A stretch of 5,266 bases of DNA from Chloroflexi bacterium RBG_16_51_16 (GCA_001796785.1 MGNL01000046.1:3969-9234), one strand, 5' to 3'; counted from the first letter of the stretch, positions 1 to 5,266 are shown. Notes: generated by a model not told the origin, from the letters alone. Numbers and translations: made by a program.

Positions 1-218
1 AGAAGTTTGACGTGGGATCGATCCAGTCTGAAGAATCCCCGTTGTGCATGGCCGGGATGATCCTGCAGGGACTCGCCAGACCGCAGGACTGTCCGGCGTT
101 CGGTGAAGCCTGCACACCGGAACACCCACTTGGAGCGACAATGGTATCATCGGAGGGCGCCTGCGCGGCATATTACCGGTATGGAAGGCTGGAGGCCGCT
201 CCAGCAGAAGGAACTTGA
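1..218 (+). CDS. hypD: HypD, [NiFe]-hydrogenase maturation protein (3' end only)
   Basis: This is the C-terminal end of HypD, read in the frame that starts at base 3; the 5' part lies outside the window. Known role: cytoplasmic HypD carries a [4Fe-4S] cluster and, with HypC, is the scaffold on which the Fe(CN)2CO group of [NiFe]-hydrogenase is assembled from cyanide delivered by HypE/HypF. Seen in sequence: a KFDV segment, then CMAG, LQGLARPQDC, an FGEACTPEHPLG segment and MVSSEGACAAYYRYGR, which together are the HypD C-terminal signature. Four cysteines are visible (in PLC, QDC, EAC and EGAC), enough for cluster ligation. The usual Cys before MVSSEG, as I remember the family, is Thr here. 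The TGA stop at 216-218 overlaps the ATG of the next gene. HypE, the common downstream neighbour, is not here. Confidence 0.92.
   Translation, partial: KFDVGSIQSEESPLCMAGMILQGLARPQDCPAFGEACTPEHPLGATMVSSEGACAAYYRYGRLEAAPAEGT
206..212 (+). promoter_or_regulatory. Ribosome binding site inside the hypD 3' end
   Basis: AGAAGGA lies 5 nt before the ATG at 218, inside the last codons of hypD. It supports ATG 218 over the TTG one codon upstream at 215 and suggests that translation of the propeller gene is coupled to hypD. Confidence 0.7.
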
Positions 219-1291
219 TGAATCAAAGACAGACGATCCAACTGGCCGCAGGTCTGGTGTTGATCTGCGGTTTTTTATTTCTGGCAGCCATCATCATCTC
301 CGGCTTACGCCGGATGGCAGCCCCGTCCGGCTTCCCGACCTCGGACTTGCTTTCCACACTGGAGGCAATTACACCGGGTACCTATCAACCCACTGAATTT
401 TCAACACCTATTGACAGCTCAACCCAGGCAACGTCCGGTGAATCGACCGGAGAGCCTTCTGGAAAAATCGTGTTCACCTGCCAGTTATTCAAGGTGCAGG
501 CGAGCAACCAGATCTGCATCATGAACGCGGACGGCACCGGATTCCGTAGGTTGACAACGGATGGTACCCGGCAGCACCGCTATGCATCCATTGCATCGGG
601 TGGAAAAAGCATCCTGTACGCTGCCTTTCGTGAGGCGAATGTCTATGAACTCTATGAACTCGACCTCACCACCGGTACCGTTAAACAACTGACAGACAGG
701 ATAGGGATTCTGTCGGCACCTGAAATCTCACCAGACGGTTCAACCATAGTTTTTACCAAGGGTATTCCCAACACCGATAAAAATGAGATCTGGGTCATGT
801 ATCGGGACGGAAGCGATCCAATGCGGGTATTCGAAGCGAATAATGCAACCGCAGGAGCGTGGGATCCTACCTGGTCACCGGATGGGAGTGAGATACTATT
901 CGCATCCAATATGGGTGGTCCGAACCAACTATGGAGGATCAAGCTGGATGGCAGCGATCTAAAGAAGGTGAGCAGCCTGCCTGCTTTAAGAGGCCGAAGC
1001 GATTGGTCGGTGCAAAATTTAATCGTCACCTACTCCGGGGAAGCGTGGGGCCGTGAATTGTATGTCATGAATCCGGATGGTTCGAATCAACACCAGATCT
1101 CACCGGAGGGCGGAAATTCGCAGGGACCCAGTTTTTCTCCAGATGGGGAGTGGGTGGCATTCACAGCCTACTTCGATCATTTCGACGATATCCATGGATG
1201 CGAGATCTATATCCTCAGAGTTGACGGCAGTGACCTGAGACGGTTGACATCCAATGATTACTGCGATTACCAACCGAGGTGGGGGCCTTGA
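218..1291 (+). CDS. Membrane-anchored PD40/TolB-like six-bladed beta-propeller protein
   Basis: This encodes a 357-residue protein, probably exported and held in the membrane by an N-terminal signal anchor (hydrophobic residues about 7-30, followed by RR). A low-complexity Ser/Thr/Pro-rich spacer (about 34-81) leads into a propeller. Repeats typical of PD40/TolB C-terminal domains are visible. IMNADG (101-106), MNPDG (284-288), LDGSD (243-247) and VDGSD (335-339) are the turn motifs. SPDG occurs at 171-174, 220-223 and 307-310. I count six blades, with the final YQPRW strand probably closed by the first GKIVF strand. Blades 1-2 and 5 lack a good SPDG motif. Four cysteines (C88, C100, C328, C349) sit near the two ends of the propeller. 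Unlike true TolB there is no TolB N-terminal domain and no Tol-Pal neighbour, so I do not call it tolB. It may be a sensor, binding or scaffold protein; the ligand is unknown. The TGATG overlap with hypD suggests co-translation. Confidence 0.85.
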   Translation: MNQRQTIQLAAGLVLICGFLFLAAIIISGLRRMAAPSGFPTSDLLSTLEAITPGTYQPTEFSTPIDSSTQATSGESTGEPSGKIVFTCQLFKVQASNQICIMNADGTGFRRLTTDGTRQHRYASIASGGKSILYAAFREANVYELYELDLTTGTVKQLTDRIGILSAPEISPDGSTIVFTKGIPNTDKNEIWVMYRDGSDPMRVFEANNATAGAWDPTWSPDGSEILFASNMGGPNQLWRIKLDGSDLKKVSSLPALRGRSDWSVQNLIVTYSGEAWGRELYVMNPDGSNQHQISPEGGNSQGPSFSPDGEWVAFTAYFDHFDDIHGCEIYILRVDGSDLRRLTSNDYCDYQPRWGP

Positions 1292-1295
1292 AGAA

Positions 1296-1326
1296 AGTGA
1301 CCAGTAGACCAGTGATCAGTAATCAG
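1296..1326 (+). repeat. Degenerate 7-8 bp tandem repeat, AGTRAYC type
   Basis: Directly visible units are AGTGACC (1296-1302), AGTAGACC (1303-1310), AGTGATC (1311-1317) and AGTAATC (1318-1324), followed by AG. The array begins five bases after the stop of the propeller gene. It is not a CRISPR, because units are contiguous and degenerate. It may be a decayed short intergenic repeat; function unknown. Confidence 0.6.
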
Positions 1327-1371
1327 AAGCTAGAAACCCTGGTGAGACGCAAATATCTCGAATTTAATCAG

Positions 1372-1413
1372 AGAAGAATAAAAATGGTTCTTCTTACCCT
1401 CTCTAGAAAGGGT
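1372..1413 (+). terminator. Two small adjacent hairpins, possible weak terminator
   Basis: AGAAGAA (1372-1378) pairs perfectly with TTCTTCT (1388-1394) across a 9-nt loop, and ACCCT (1396-1400) pairs with AGGGT (1409-1413) across an 8-nt loop. They lie between the propeller gene and the SDR gene. No clear T-run follows either stem, so intrinsic termination is only a possibility. Confidence 0.3.
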
Positions 1414-1439
1414 TAGCAAGAGCTGTTTTCATACATAAT
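1413..1439 (+). promoter_or_regulatory. Possible sigma70-type promoter for the SDR gene
   Basis: CATAAT (1434-1439) matches five of six bases of the -10 consensus. TTAGCA (1413-1418) is a four-of-six match to TTGACA, with a short 15-bp spacer. The surrounding stretch 1420-1466 is AT-rich. The 188-bp gap and strong downstream ribosome site argue for an independent promoter here, but the exact boxes are uncertain. Confidence 0.3.
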
Positions 1440-1466
1440 AAGATTTTAGAGTCAAATTTTTATTTT

Positions 1467-1475
1467 GGAGGAGAG
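1467..1475 (+). promoter_or_regulatory. Strong ribosome binding site of the SDR gene
   Basis: GGAGGAGAG contains a perfect GGAGG (1467-1471) 8 nt before ATG 1480. It fixes that start and excludes the in-frame TTG at 1465, which would overlap the Shine-Dalgarno itself. Confidence 0.85.
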
Positions 1476-1479
1476 ACCA

Positions 1480-2307
1480 ATGGACATCAAAGGTAAAGTT
1501 GTTATCGTAACCGGCGCTTCATCTGGGATCGGCGAGGCGACAGCCCGAGAATTCGCAAAGGAAGGTGCCAGGCTCGTACTCGCAGCGCGGCGTATCGACC
1601 GGCTGGAGGAACTGGCAAAGGAAATCAGGGCTATGGCAAGTGGAGCAGAAGCATTGGTGGTGCAGGCTGACCTTTCTCAATTGGCAGATATCCAATCCAT
1701 GGTCGAACAGACGCTTAAACAATTCGGCCGGATCGATGTCCTGGTAAACAACGCCGGTTTCGGCCGCCTCGACTGGCTCGAGAAGCTTGACCCACTGAAA
1801 GATATAGAAGCACAGCTGAAGGTCAACGTGCATGGGGTCATCCAGACCACCCGACAGGTGCTGCCGGTAATGATCAAACAGCGTTCCGGAAGCATCATCA
1901 ACATGTGCTCAATGGCAGGGCTGATCGGCACGCCGACCTATACGATCTATTCCGCCAGCAAGCATGCCGTCCACGGTTTTTCAGAAGCGCTGCGGCGGGA
2001 GGTTCAACCCTGGGGCATTTCGGTCAGTATGCTCTATCCCGGCGGCGTGACCACGGAATTCGGCCAGCATGCCGGCATTAACCGAAAGACCAAAGCCACC
2101 ACTCCAAAATTTCTCTTATTGACGGCTGACCAGGTTGGAAGAGAGGTCGTCAAGCTGGTGACACGGCCGCGCGCCATGCGCATCATCCCCTGGCTGTGGA
2201 GTCTGTCTGCCTATCTTAATAAGTTGTGGCCGGCTTTCGTGGATTACACAACGATCACCCGGTTCACGATCCCTGAGCGGGAAGTTGAACTGGGGATCAA
2301 ATCCTGA
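1480..2307 (+). CDS. Classical short-chain dehydrogenase/reductase (SDR), NAD(P)-dependent
   Basis: This is a 275-residue cytoplasmic oxidoreductase with a Rossmann fold, interconverting an alcohol and a carbonyl with NAD(P)(H). Visible motifs are TGASSGIG at 11-18 (dinucleotide binding), D64 in ADL (adenine pocket), NNAG at 90-93, and the catalytic tetrad N116, S144, Y157 and K161 (YSASK at 157-161). PGGVTTEF at 187-194 contacts the cofactor. R37-R38 after the second strand suggests a preference for NADP(H). This is inferred from the family pattern. Length is slightly above the roughly 250 residues of classical SDRs, because of a C-terminal extension rich in Trp/Leu/Pro (about 230-260) that could shape the substrate site or touch the membrane. 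The substrate cannot be read from the sequence. It ends in a tandem stop TGA-TAA, has its own strong ribosome site, and converges on recJ, so it is probably monocistronic. Confidence 0.93.
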   Translation: MDIKGKVVIVTGASSGIGEATAREFAKEGARLVLAARRIDRLEELAKEIRAMASGAEALVVQADLSQLADIQSMVEQTLKQFGRIDVLVNNAGFGRLDWLEKLDPLKDIEAQLKVNVHGVIQTTRQVLPVMIKQRSGSIINMCSMAGLIGTPTYTIYSASKHAVHGFSEALRREVQPWGISVSMLYPGGVTTEFGQHAGINRKTKATTPKFLLLTADQVGREVVKLVTRPRAMRIIPWLWSLSAYLNKLWPAFVDYTTITRFTIPEREVELGIKS

Positions 2308-2313
2308 TAACAC

Positions 2314-2327
2314 TCAAAGCTGTTTGA
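2314..2327. other. Small hairpin in the convergent SDR/recJ gap
   Basis: TCAAA (2314-2318) and TTTGA (2323-2327) form a 5-bp stem with a 4-nt loop between the two convergent stop codons (gap 2308-2373). It is short, AT-rich and lacks a T-run, so it is at best a weak bidirectional terminator. An 8-bp palindrome GGTATACC also lies at 2365-2372, just outside the recJ stop. Confidence 0.25.
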
Positions 2328-2373
2328 ATCTTGGGTCTCTCCGCGACTTGCCGCACCTGAGAAAGGTATACCG

Positions 2374-4095
2374 TCAATCGATAGTGCCCGCGGGCTTAAC
2401 GTCCTTCAAATTCAGCTGATAGCCAACGCGTCCGTTGTATTCGTTAGCCTCGTAGGTAAATAAAATGTCGACTTTAGACTGGAGTTCGGGCTGCAGGTGA
2501 CCCAGGCGAAAGCCGATGGCGTCGTGGGTGTAACCCAGCTCATCTTCCAGAATTAATTTCAGATGTTTCCCCTCTGCGCCAACCACACGAGCGCCTCTAA
2601 CCTTGATATCCCGCGCCACGAAGGCGGGCTCCGGGTTCCCATAACCTGTGGGATCGAGCCAGCTCAACACGCTCAGTAGTTCCGGGCGCATTTGCGATAA
2701 ACGAACTTCCGCATCGGCCGTGAGGGTGGCGCGCAGGTCAAGCCCGCCCAGTTTTTGGGCAGCCAATTCTTTAAGCCGTGAAACCAGCGCAACCAGATTT
2801 TCATTTCGCACAGTGAAACCGGCCGCGGCAGCATGGCCTCCATGCCGTACGAGCAAATCCCGACACTGGTCGAGCGCATCAGTGATGTGAAACTCAGGGA
2901 TCGAACGACAGGAGCCACGGGTCTCCTCGGGTCCTTTGGCTGCGACCACAGCGGGCCGGTAGTAGGTCTCCGATAACCGCGAGGCAGCCAGCCCAACGAC
3001 ACCCGAATTAAAGGATTCGTGGGCGGCAAATAATAGATAGGCTTCGGGGTCATCGCCCAAGGCGATCGTTTCCGCCTGCTCCTGCGTTGAACGAGTAAGC
3101 ACCTGGCGCTGCCGGTTTTGGACATCCAGATGCTGTGCAAGCAGTCCTGCCTTTGACACATCCGTTGTAGTTAGGAGTTCCAGGGCATCCAGGGCGGTAT
3201 CCAGCCGGCCAGCAGCGTTCAAACGCGGTCCAAGCATAAAGCCGATATGGGAAGCCCTGGTTTTGTTCAACGCCAATTCCGCAACATTCGCCAAGGAGAA
3301 TAGTCCCTGCCGCTTCGTGGACCGGATCTTCTCGAGACCCTTGCGAACCAGCATGCGATTCTCGCCCACGAGAGGCGCCAGGTCAGCTACCGTGCCCAAC
3401 GCAACAAGATCGAGCAAATCGTCAGGCCGGAGGGCGGATCCATTGCCGTTCGCAATAGCACCGTCGGTCAATAGTGCCTGGGCAATCTTATAGGCGATGC
3501 CCACACCGGCAAGGTCCTTATCCGGGTAGAGATCTCCTGGCTGCTTGGGATTGATCACTGCCAGGGCAGAAGGCAGATCGCCCTCGAACGGATGGTGATG
3601 ATCACTGATAATCAGATCCAGGCCGAGCTCGCGAGCGAAACGGGCTTCATCCGGTGAACGGATACCGCAATCGACGCTGATCACCAAGGCAACCCCCTTG
3701 GACTTCAAACCCTTCAATGCTTCTGTATTAATTCCATAACCCTCCTCGAAGCGGCTTGGAATGTATCCTTCGGCGATAGCACCAAGGGATGTGAGTGCCT
3801 CCACCAGGAGGGCGGTGGCGGTTACGCCATCGACGTCGTAATCGCCATAAATCACAACCGGTTCATGTTGATGAACCGCGGCAAGGATGCGATCCCGTGC
3901 GACGGACATACCGATCATCTGCAGAGGATCGGTATCGAATCCGGTTTCAGCTTTAAGGAAAGTCCATGCCCCGGCTTCAGTGGCATATCCGCGATTGTAC
4001 AAAACCTGGCGCAGCAGGGGTGCGAAGGCAGCCAGGTTTTGATCGGCTTCAGGAGTAAGAATGGGGGGGATGAGCCAGCGATTGCGATGAGTCAT
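2374..4095 (-). CDS. recJ: RecJ, single-stranded-DNA-specific 5'-3' exonuclease
   Basis: This encodes a 573-residue protein, the usual full length (E. coli RecJ is about 577). Known role: Mn/Mg-dependent degradation of single-stranded DNA from the 5' end in RecF-pathway recombination, mismatch and base-excision repair. Motifs in order are RWLIPP (6-11), a common RecJ start; DYDVDG at 85-90 (motif I, metal-binding Asp); VDCG at 141-144 (motif II); DHH at 165-167 (motif III); and GVGIAYK at 197-203. Next come GTVADLAPL at 234-242, GPRLNAAGR at 289-297, GVVGLAASRL at 365-374, and RGSCRS (393-398) with GGH (419-421) in the DHHA1 domain. WLDPTGYGNPEPAF opens the C-terminal OB-like domain. No metal ligand appears lost. 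ATG 4095 was chosen because the family N-terminus begins here and the frame holds no other ATG before a stop codon at 4138-4140. No convincing Shine-Dalgarno precedes it, which is odd beside the strong sites of the neighbours. Confidence 0.96.
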   Translation of the reverse strand: MTHRNRWLIPPILTPEADQNLAAFAPLLRQVLYNRGYATEAGAWTFLKAETGFDTDPLQMIGMSVARDRILAAVHQHEPVVIYGDYDVDGVTATALLVEALTSLGAIAEGYIPSRFEEGYGINTEALKGLKSKGVALVISVDCGIRSPDEARFARELGLDLIISDHHHPFEGDLPSALAVINPKQPGDLYPDKDLAGVGIAYKIAQALLTDGAIANGNGSALRPDDLLDLVALGTVADLAPLVGENRMLVRKGLEKIRSTKRQGLFSLANVAELALNKTRASHIGFMLGPRLNAAGRLDTALDALELLTTTDVSKAGLLAQHLDVQNRQRQVLTRSTQEQAETIALGDDPEAYLLFAAHESFNSGVVGLAASRLSETYYRPAVVAAKGPEETRGSCRSIPEFHITDALDQCRDLLVRHGGHAAAAGFTVRNENLVALVSRLKELAAQKLGGLDLRATLTADAEVRLSQMRPELLSVLSWLDPTGYGNPEPAFVARDIKVRGARVVGAEGKHLKLILEDELGYTHDAIGFRLGHLQPELQSKVDILFTYEANEYNGRVGYQLNLKDVKPAGTID

Positions 4096-4203
4096 CGGCA
4101 GCGAAAGAGGTGAGGGTTGGAGGCGACACAGACCAATTCAATCAAGTTTATTTGGCTAGAATTTAATATCCCCGCCCGTCGAGACGTTCCGGGTTGTACA
4201 AGA

Positions 4204-4222
4204 ATTTCTCTCACATTTCTCT
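4204..4222. repeat. Perfect 8-bp direct repeat spaced 11 bp
   Basis: ATTTCTCT occurs at 4204-4211 and again at 4215-4222, an 11-bp centre spacing close to one helical turn. This could be a tandem half-site for a regulator, or chance in a pyrimidine-rich tract. Confidence 0.5.
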
Positions 4223-4260
4223 AAGCAGGAGATAGCTTCAAGTCTATCATGTAATGAGTG

Positions 4261-4288
4261 TTGAAATAAAAATTAATGGGGGTATTAA
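4261..4288 (+). promoter_or_regulatory. Possible upstream sigma70-type promoter
   Basis: TTGAAA (4261-4266) and TATTAA (4283-4288) are separated by 16 bp, each a reasonable match to consensus. It would give a leader of about 100 nt for the gene at 4397 and would place the 4272-4309 repeats across the promoter and initial transcript. Confidence 0.3.
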
Positions 4289-4309
4289 GGGGGATGGGTA
4301 ACCATTAAT
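4272..4309. repeat. Inverted repeat ATTAATGG/CCATTAAT with embedded direct repeat
   Basis: ATTAATGG (4272-4279) and CCATTAAT (4302-4309) are perfect reverse complements separated by 22 bp. Inside, ATTAATGGGGG (4272-4282) is echoed by ATTAAGGGGG (4284-4293) 12 bp later. The arrangement resembles a regulator binding region or a stem-loop in a leader transcript. Which it is cannot be told from sequence alone. Confidence 0.5.
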
Positions 4310-4366
4310 GACTGTTGGATAATATATTGAAATGTCCTCTGTGCGAGGTAACAAAATTCCCAGGGG

Positions 4367-4372
4367 TATAAT
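4367..4372 (+). promoter_or_regulatory. TATAAT -10 box for the linker protein gene
   Basis: A perfect TATAAT lies 24 bp before ATG 4397. No recognisable -35 hexamer sits 15-19 bp upstream, and no extended TG is present, so an activator may be required. Initiation about 7 nt downstream would give a leader of only about 16-18 nt with no Shine-Dalgarno. Confidence 0.5.
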
Positions 4373-4396
4373 CTGCCGACAACTAAACCGGTGACT

Positions 4397-5152
4397 ATGA
4401 AACGATTTGTCGAACTCTTCCTGCTTTTACCCATCCTTCTTTTTTTGGCGTATGCCGTCTATCTCTACGTTACCACTGGAGGGACAAGGTGGAATCCCAT
4501 CAACCTGCCCTCATCGCTGACGACAATCAACAAAACCAACCCAACGCAAGCTGCGCCTGGTTCCCCACCGATCGCCGCCTCGATGTTAAATATCCCTCTA
4601 CCTGCTGGTACCGCAACCTCCACACCATTATCAGCAATCACAGCCTCACCTCAATCAGCAATCACAGCCACACTTTCCGCTACACCGACCAAGCTCCCGT
4701 CGCCAACGGTCACTTTGACACCCACCCCTTCATTTACAGCCACTGCAACCTTAACGGCTACACCGGTCGTGGGGAGTACCGTGCCAGTGCAATTGAGGAA
4801 ATACTGCAGAACGATCTCAGAACCGCGATTTGACTGGCACGTGCTCAGGTCTGCCTGTGAAATGGTGACGGGTGAGGTGGTCCTGGCGTTCGAGGACAGC
4901 CCACCCGCTGGTGATGGGGATTATGTATTCTACCTAAGGCCGGATCCCGGGCAGACGGACTTCCTCGCAACTGGAAACGAATCGCTCGGAGGGGTATTAC
5001 CAGCAGAGATCCCAGCGGAGGCGCTGGATCAGTTCACAGAACTGCCACAGACCGGGATGCAGATATTAATCCTCGGTGCCTGGGTGCAAAACACCAACCG
5101 CAGGGATTGGAGTGAATTCAATCCGGTCTGGTATTGGTTTGAACTCCCGTGA
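4397..5152 (+). CDS. Membrane-anchored protein with Thr/Pro-rich linker and small C-terminal domain of unknown function
   Basis: This encodes 251 residues. An N-terminal hydrophobic helix (about 5-25, after MKRF) acts as a signal anchor. It is followed by a low-complexity, Thr/Pro/Ser/Ala-rich extracytoplasmic linker (about 36-128; TPTPSFTATATLTATP lies near 108-123), probably an extended and possibly glycosylated stalk. The C-terminal domain (about 130-251) has CEMVTGEVV (154-162), GDGDYVFYLRPD (172-183), ILILGAWVQNT (223-233) and DWSEFNPVWYW (237-247). This order recalls small OB-like beta-barrel domains with a C-x2-VTG-x-V start and a W-x-E-x-x-P-V-W end, found in secreted proteins of Chloroflexota and Actinomycetota; that comparison is from memory. 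Two cysteines (C137, C154) could form a disulfide. No catalytic motif is visible. ATG 4397 was preferred to GTG 4391 because MKRF starts a typical anchor, but no Shine-Dalgarno supports either. A second gene follows 50 bp downstream. Confidence 0.8.
   Translation: MKRFVELFLLLPILLFLAYAVYLYVTTGGTRWNPINLPSSLTTINKTNPTQAAPGSPPIAASMLNIPLPAGTATSTPLSAITASPQSAITATLSATPTKLPSPTVTLTPTPSFTATATLTATPVVGSTVPVQLRKYCRTISEPRFDWHVLRSACEMVTGEVVLAFEDSPPAGDGDYVFYLRPDPGQTDFLATGNESLGGVLPAEIPAEALDQFTELPQTGMQILILGAWVQNTNRRDWSEFNPVWYWFELP
4630..4669 (+). repeat. In-frame 24-bp-period duplication in the linker
   Basis: ATCAGCAATCACAGCC is present exactly at 4630-4645 and 4654-4669. The 24-bp period equals eight codons and gives SAITASPQ then SAITATLS. 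It shows recent slippage-type growth of the linker. Confidence 0.85.
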
Positions 5153-5163
5153 ATCAATTGATT
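5152..5163. repeat. Perfect 12-bp palindrome over the stop codon
   Basis: AATCAATTGATT is its own reverse complement. It begins at the last base of the TGA stop codon of the linker protein gene. It could be an operator for the downstream gene or chance in AT-rich sequence; it cannot form a hairpin without losing central pairs. Confidence 0.5.
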
Positions 5164-5192
5164 TAATAAGTCAGCTGTGCCCATTGAATTCA

Positions 5193-5200
5193 GGAGGAGA
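5193..5200 (+). promoter_or_regulatory. Strong ribosome binding site of the right-edge gene
   Basis: GGAGGAGA, with GGAGG at 5193-5197, lies 5 nt before ATG 5203. It is nearly the same as the site of the SDR gene and is the main reason to believe the short reading frame that follows. Confidence 0.8.
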
Positions 5201-5202
5201 GC

Positions 5203-5266
5203 ATGTCCATCGGTGACCGCAATAAAAAACTCAGCCAGGTATTTCATTTCACAAGTGCAGACTTGA
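5203..5266 (+). CDS. 5' end of an unidentified gene, cut by the window edge
   Basis: Twenty-one codons are visible, starting MSIGDRNKKL and ending FHFTSADL, with no stop before the edge. The frame is supported by the strong ribosome site and by its position 50 bp after the linker protein gene, with no clear promoter between, so the two are probably co-transcribed. The visible part is hydrophilic with no signal peptide. An FTxxDLxxN-like start recalls small hypothetical proteins I associate with Anaerolineae, but 21 residues are too few for a family call. Confidence 0.6.
   Translation, partial: MSIGDRNKKLSQVFHFTSADL

Larger units (their letters stand above)
4096..4396. other. Divergent intergenic region between recJ and the linker protein gene
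   Basis: This 301-bp stretch has no credible coding frame or structured RNA gene that I can recognise. It must hold the promoters of both flanking genes. On the recJ side (4096-4200) I see only imperfect boxes and a small CGTC-GA-GACG inverted repeat at 4177-4186. The central part (4201-4320) is rich in short direct and inverted repeats. The right end has a perfect -10 hexamer. Confidence 0.7.

Noticed and set aside
652..1029. 125-codon antisense frame in the propeller gene
   Set aside because: It is antisense to strongly patterned PD40 repeats, with no ribosome site and no recognisable motif.
1296..1326. CRISPR array
   Set aside because: Units are 7-8 bp, contiguous and degenerate, with no spacers and no cas gene in the window.
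2989..3012. RecJ N363 (FNSGVVG) as a damaged motif where E. coli has WHQGVVG
   Set aside because: I recall Asn at this position in RecJ of other lineages, and all metal-binding motifs are intact, so it is probably ordinary family variation.
2673..3161. 162-codon open frame on the minus strand inside recJ
   Set aside because: It lies wholly within recJ in another frame, shows no domain, and recJ itself has intact family motifs throughout.
4278..4298. Possible G-quadruplex from G-runs
   Set aside because: Only three runs of three or more G are present (4278-4282, 4289-4293, 4296-4298); a standard four-run quadruplex is not supported.
4489..4833. 114-codon frame overlapping the Thr/Pro linker
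   Set aside because: Its His/Asn/Ser-rich composition is what a shifted reading of the repetitive ACA/ACC/CCA codons gives; the anchor-linker-domain frame is clearly the real one.
5113..5192. Two TGAATTCA palindromes 72 bp apart (5113-5120 and 5185-5192)
   Set aside because: One lies inside coding sequence, and 8-bp palindromes of this composition can recur by chance; nothing else links them.
5029..5247. 72-codon minus-strand frame at the right edge
   Set aside because: It is antisense to the conserved-looking C-terminal domain and to the strong ribosome site at 5193; no motif is visible.

Overview
The window looks like chromosomal DNA of an uncultured or environmental bacterium. The best guess is the Anaerolineae side of Chloroflexota, and this is an inference. 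The clues are two extracytoplasmic proteins of a type common there. One is a membrane-anchored PD40/TolB-like beta-propeller. The other has a single N-terminal helix, a long Thr/Pro/Ser-rich linker and a small beta-rich C-terminal domain. GC content looks intermediate. No phage, transposon, CRISPR, tRNA or rRNA signal was found.

Layout, left to right. Positions 1-218 are the 3' end of hypD, the iron-sulfur scaffold protein of [NiFe]-hydrogenase maturation. It overlaps by one base (TGATG) with a 357-residue membrane-anchored six-bladed propeller gene at 218-1291. A 188-bp gap follows, holding a degenerate 7-8 bp tandem repeat and two small hairpins. Next is a classical short-chain dehydrogenase/reductase (1480-2307) with a strong Shine-Dalgarno and a complete catalytic tetrad. 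It converges on recJ (2374-4095, minus strand), a full-length single-strand DNA exonuclease with all DHH-family motifs. A 301-bp divergent intergenic region (4096-4396) carries direct and inverted repeats and a perfect TATAAT box. After it come the anchored linker protein (4397-5152) and, 50 bp later, the start of another gene that runs off the right edge (5203-5266).

The genes do not form one obvious pathway. hypD and the propeller gene look translationally coupled, and the last two genes are probably co-transcribed. The SDR and recJ are stand-alone housekeeping or metabolic genes. I see no convincing new biological system. The points most worth a second look are the hypD/propeller overlap, the repeat-rich divergent promoter region with its apparently leaderless gene, and the uncharacterised C-terminal domain of the linker protein.
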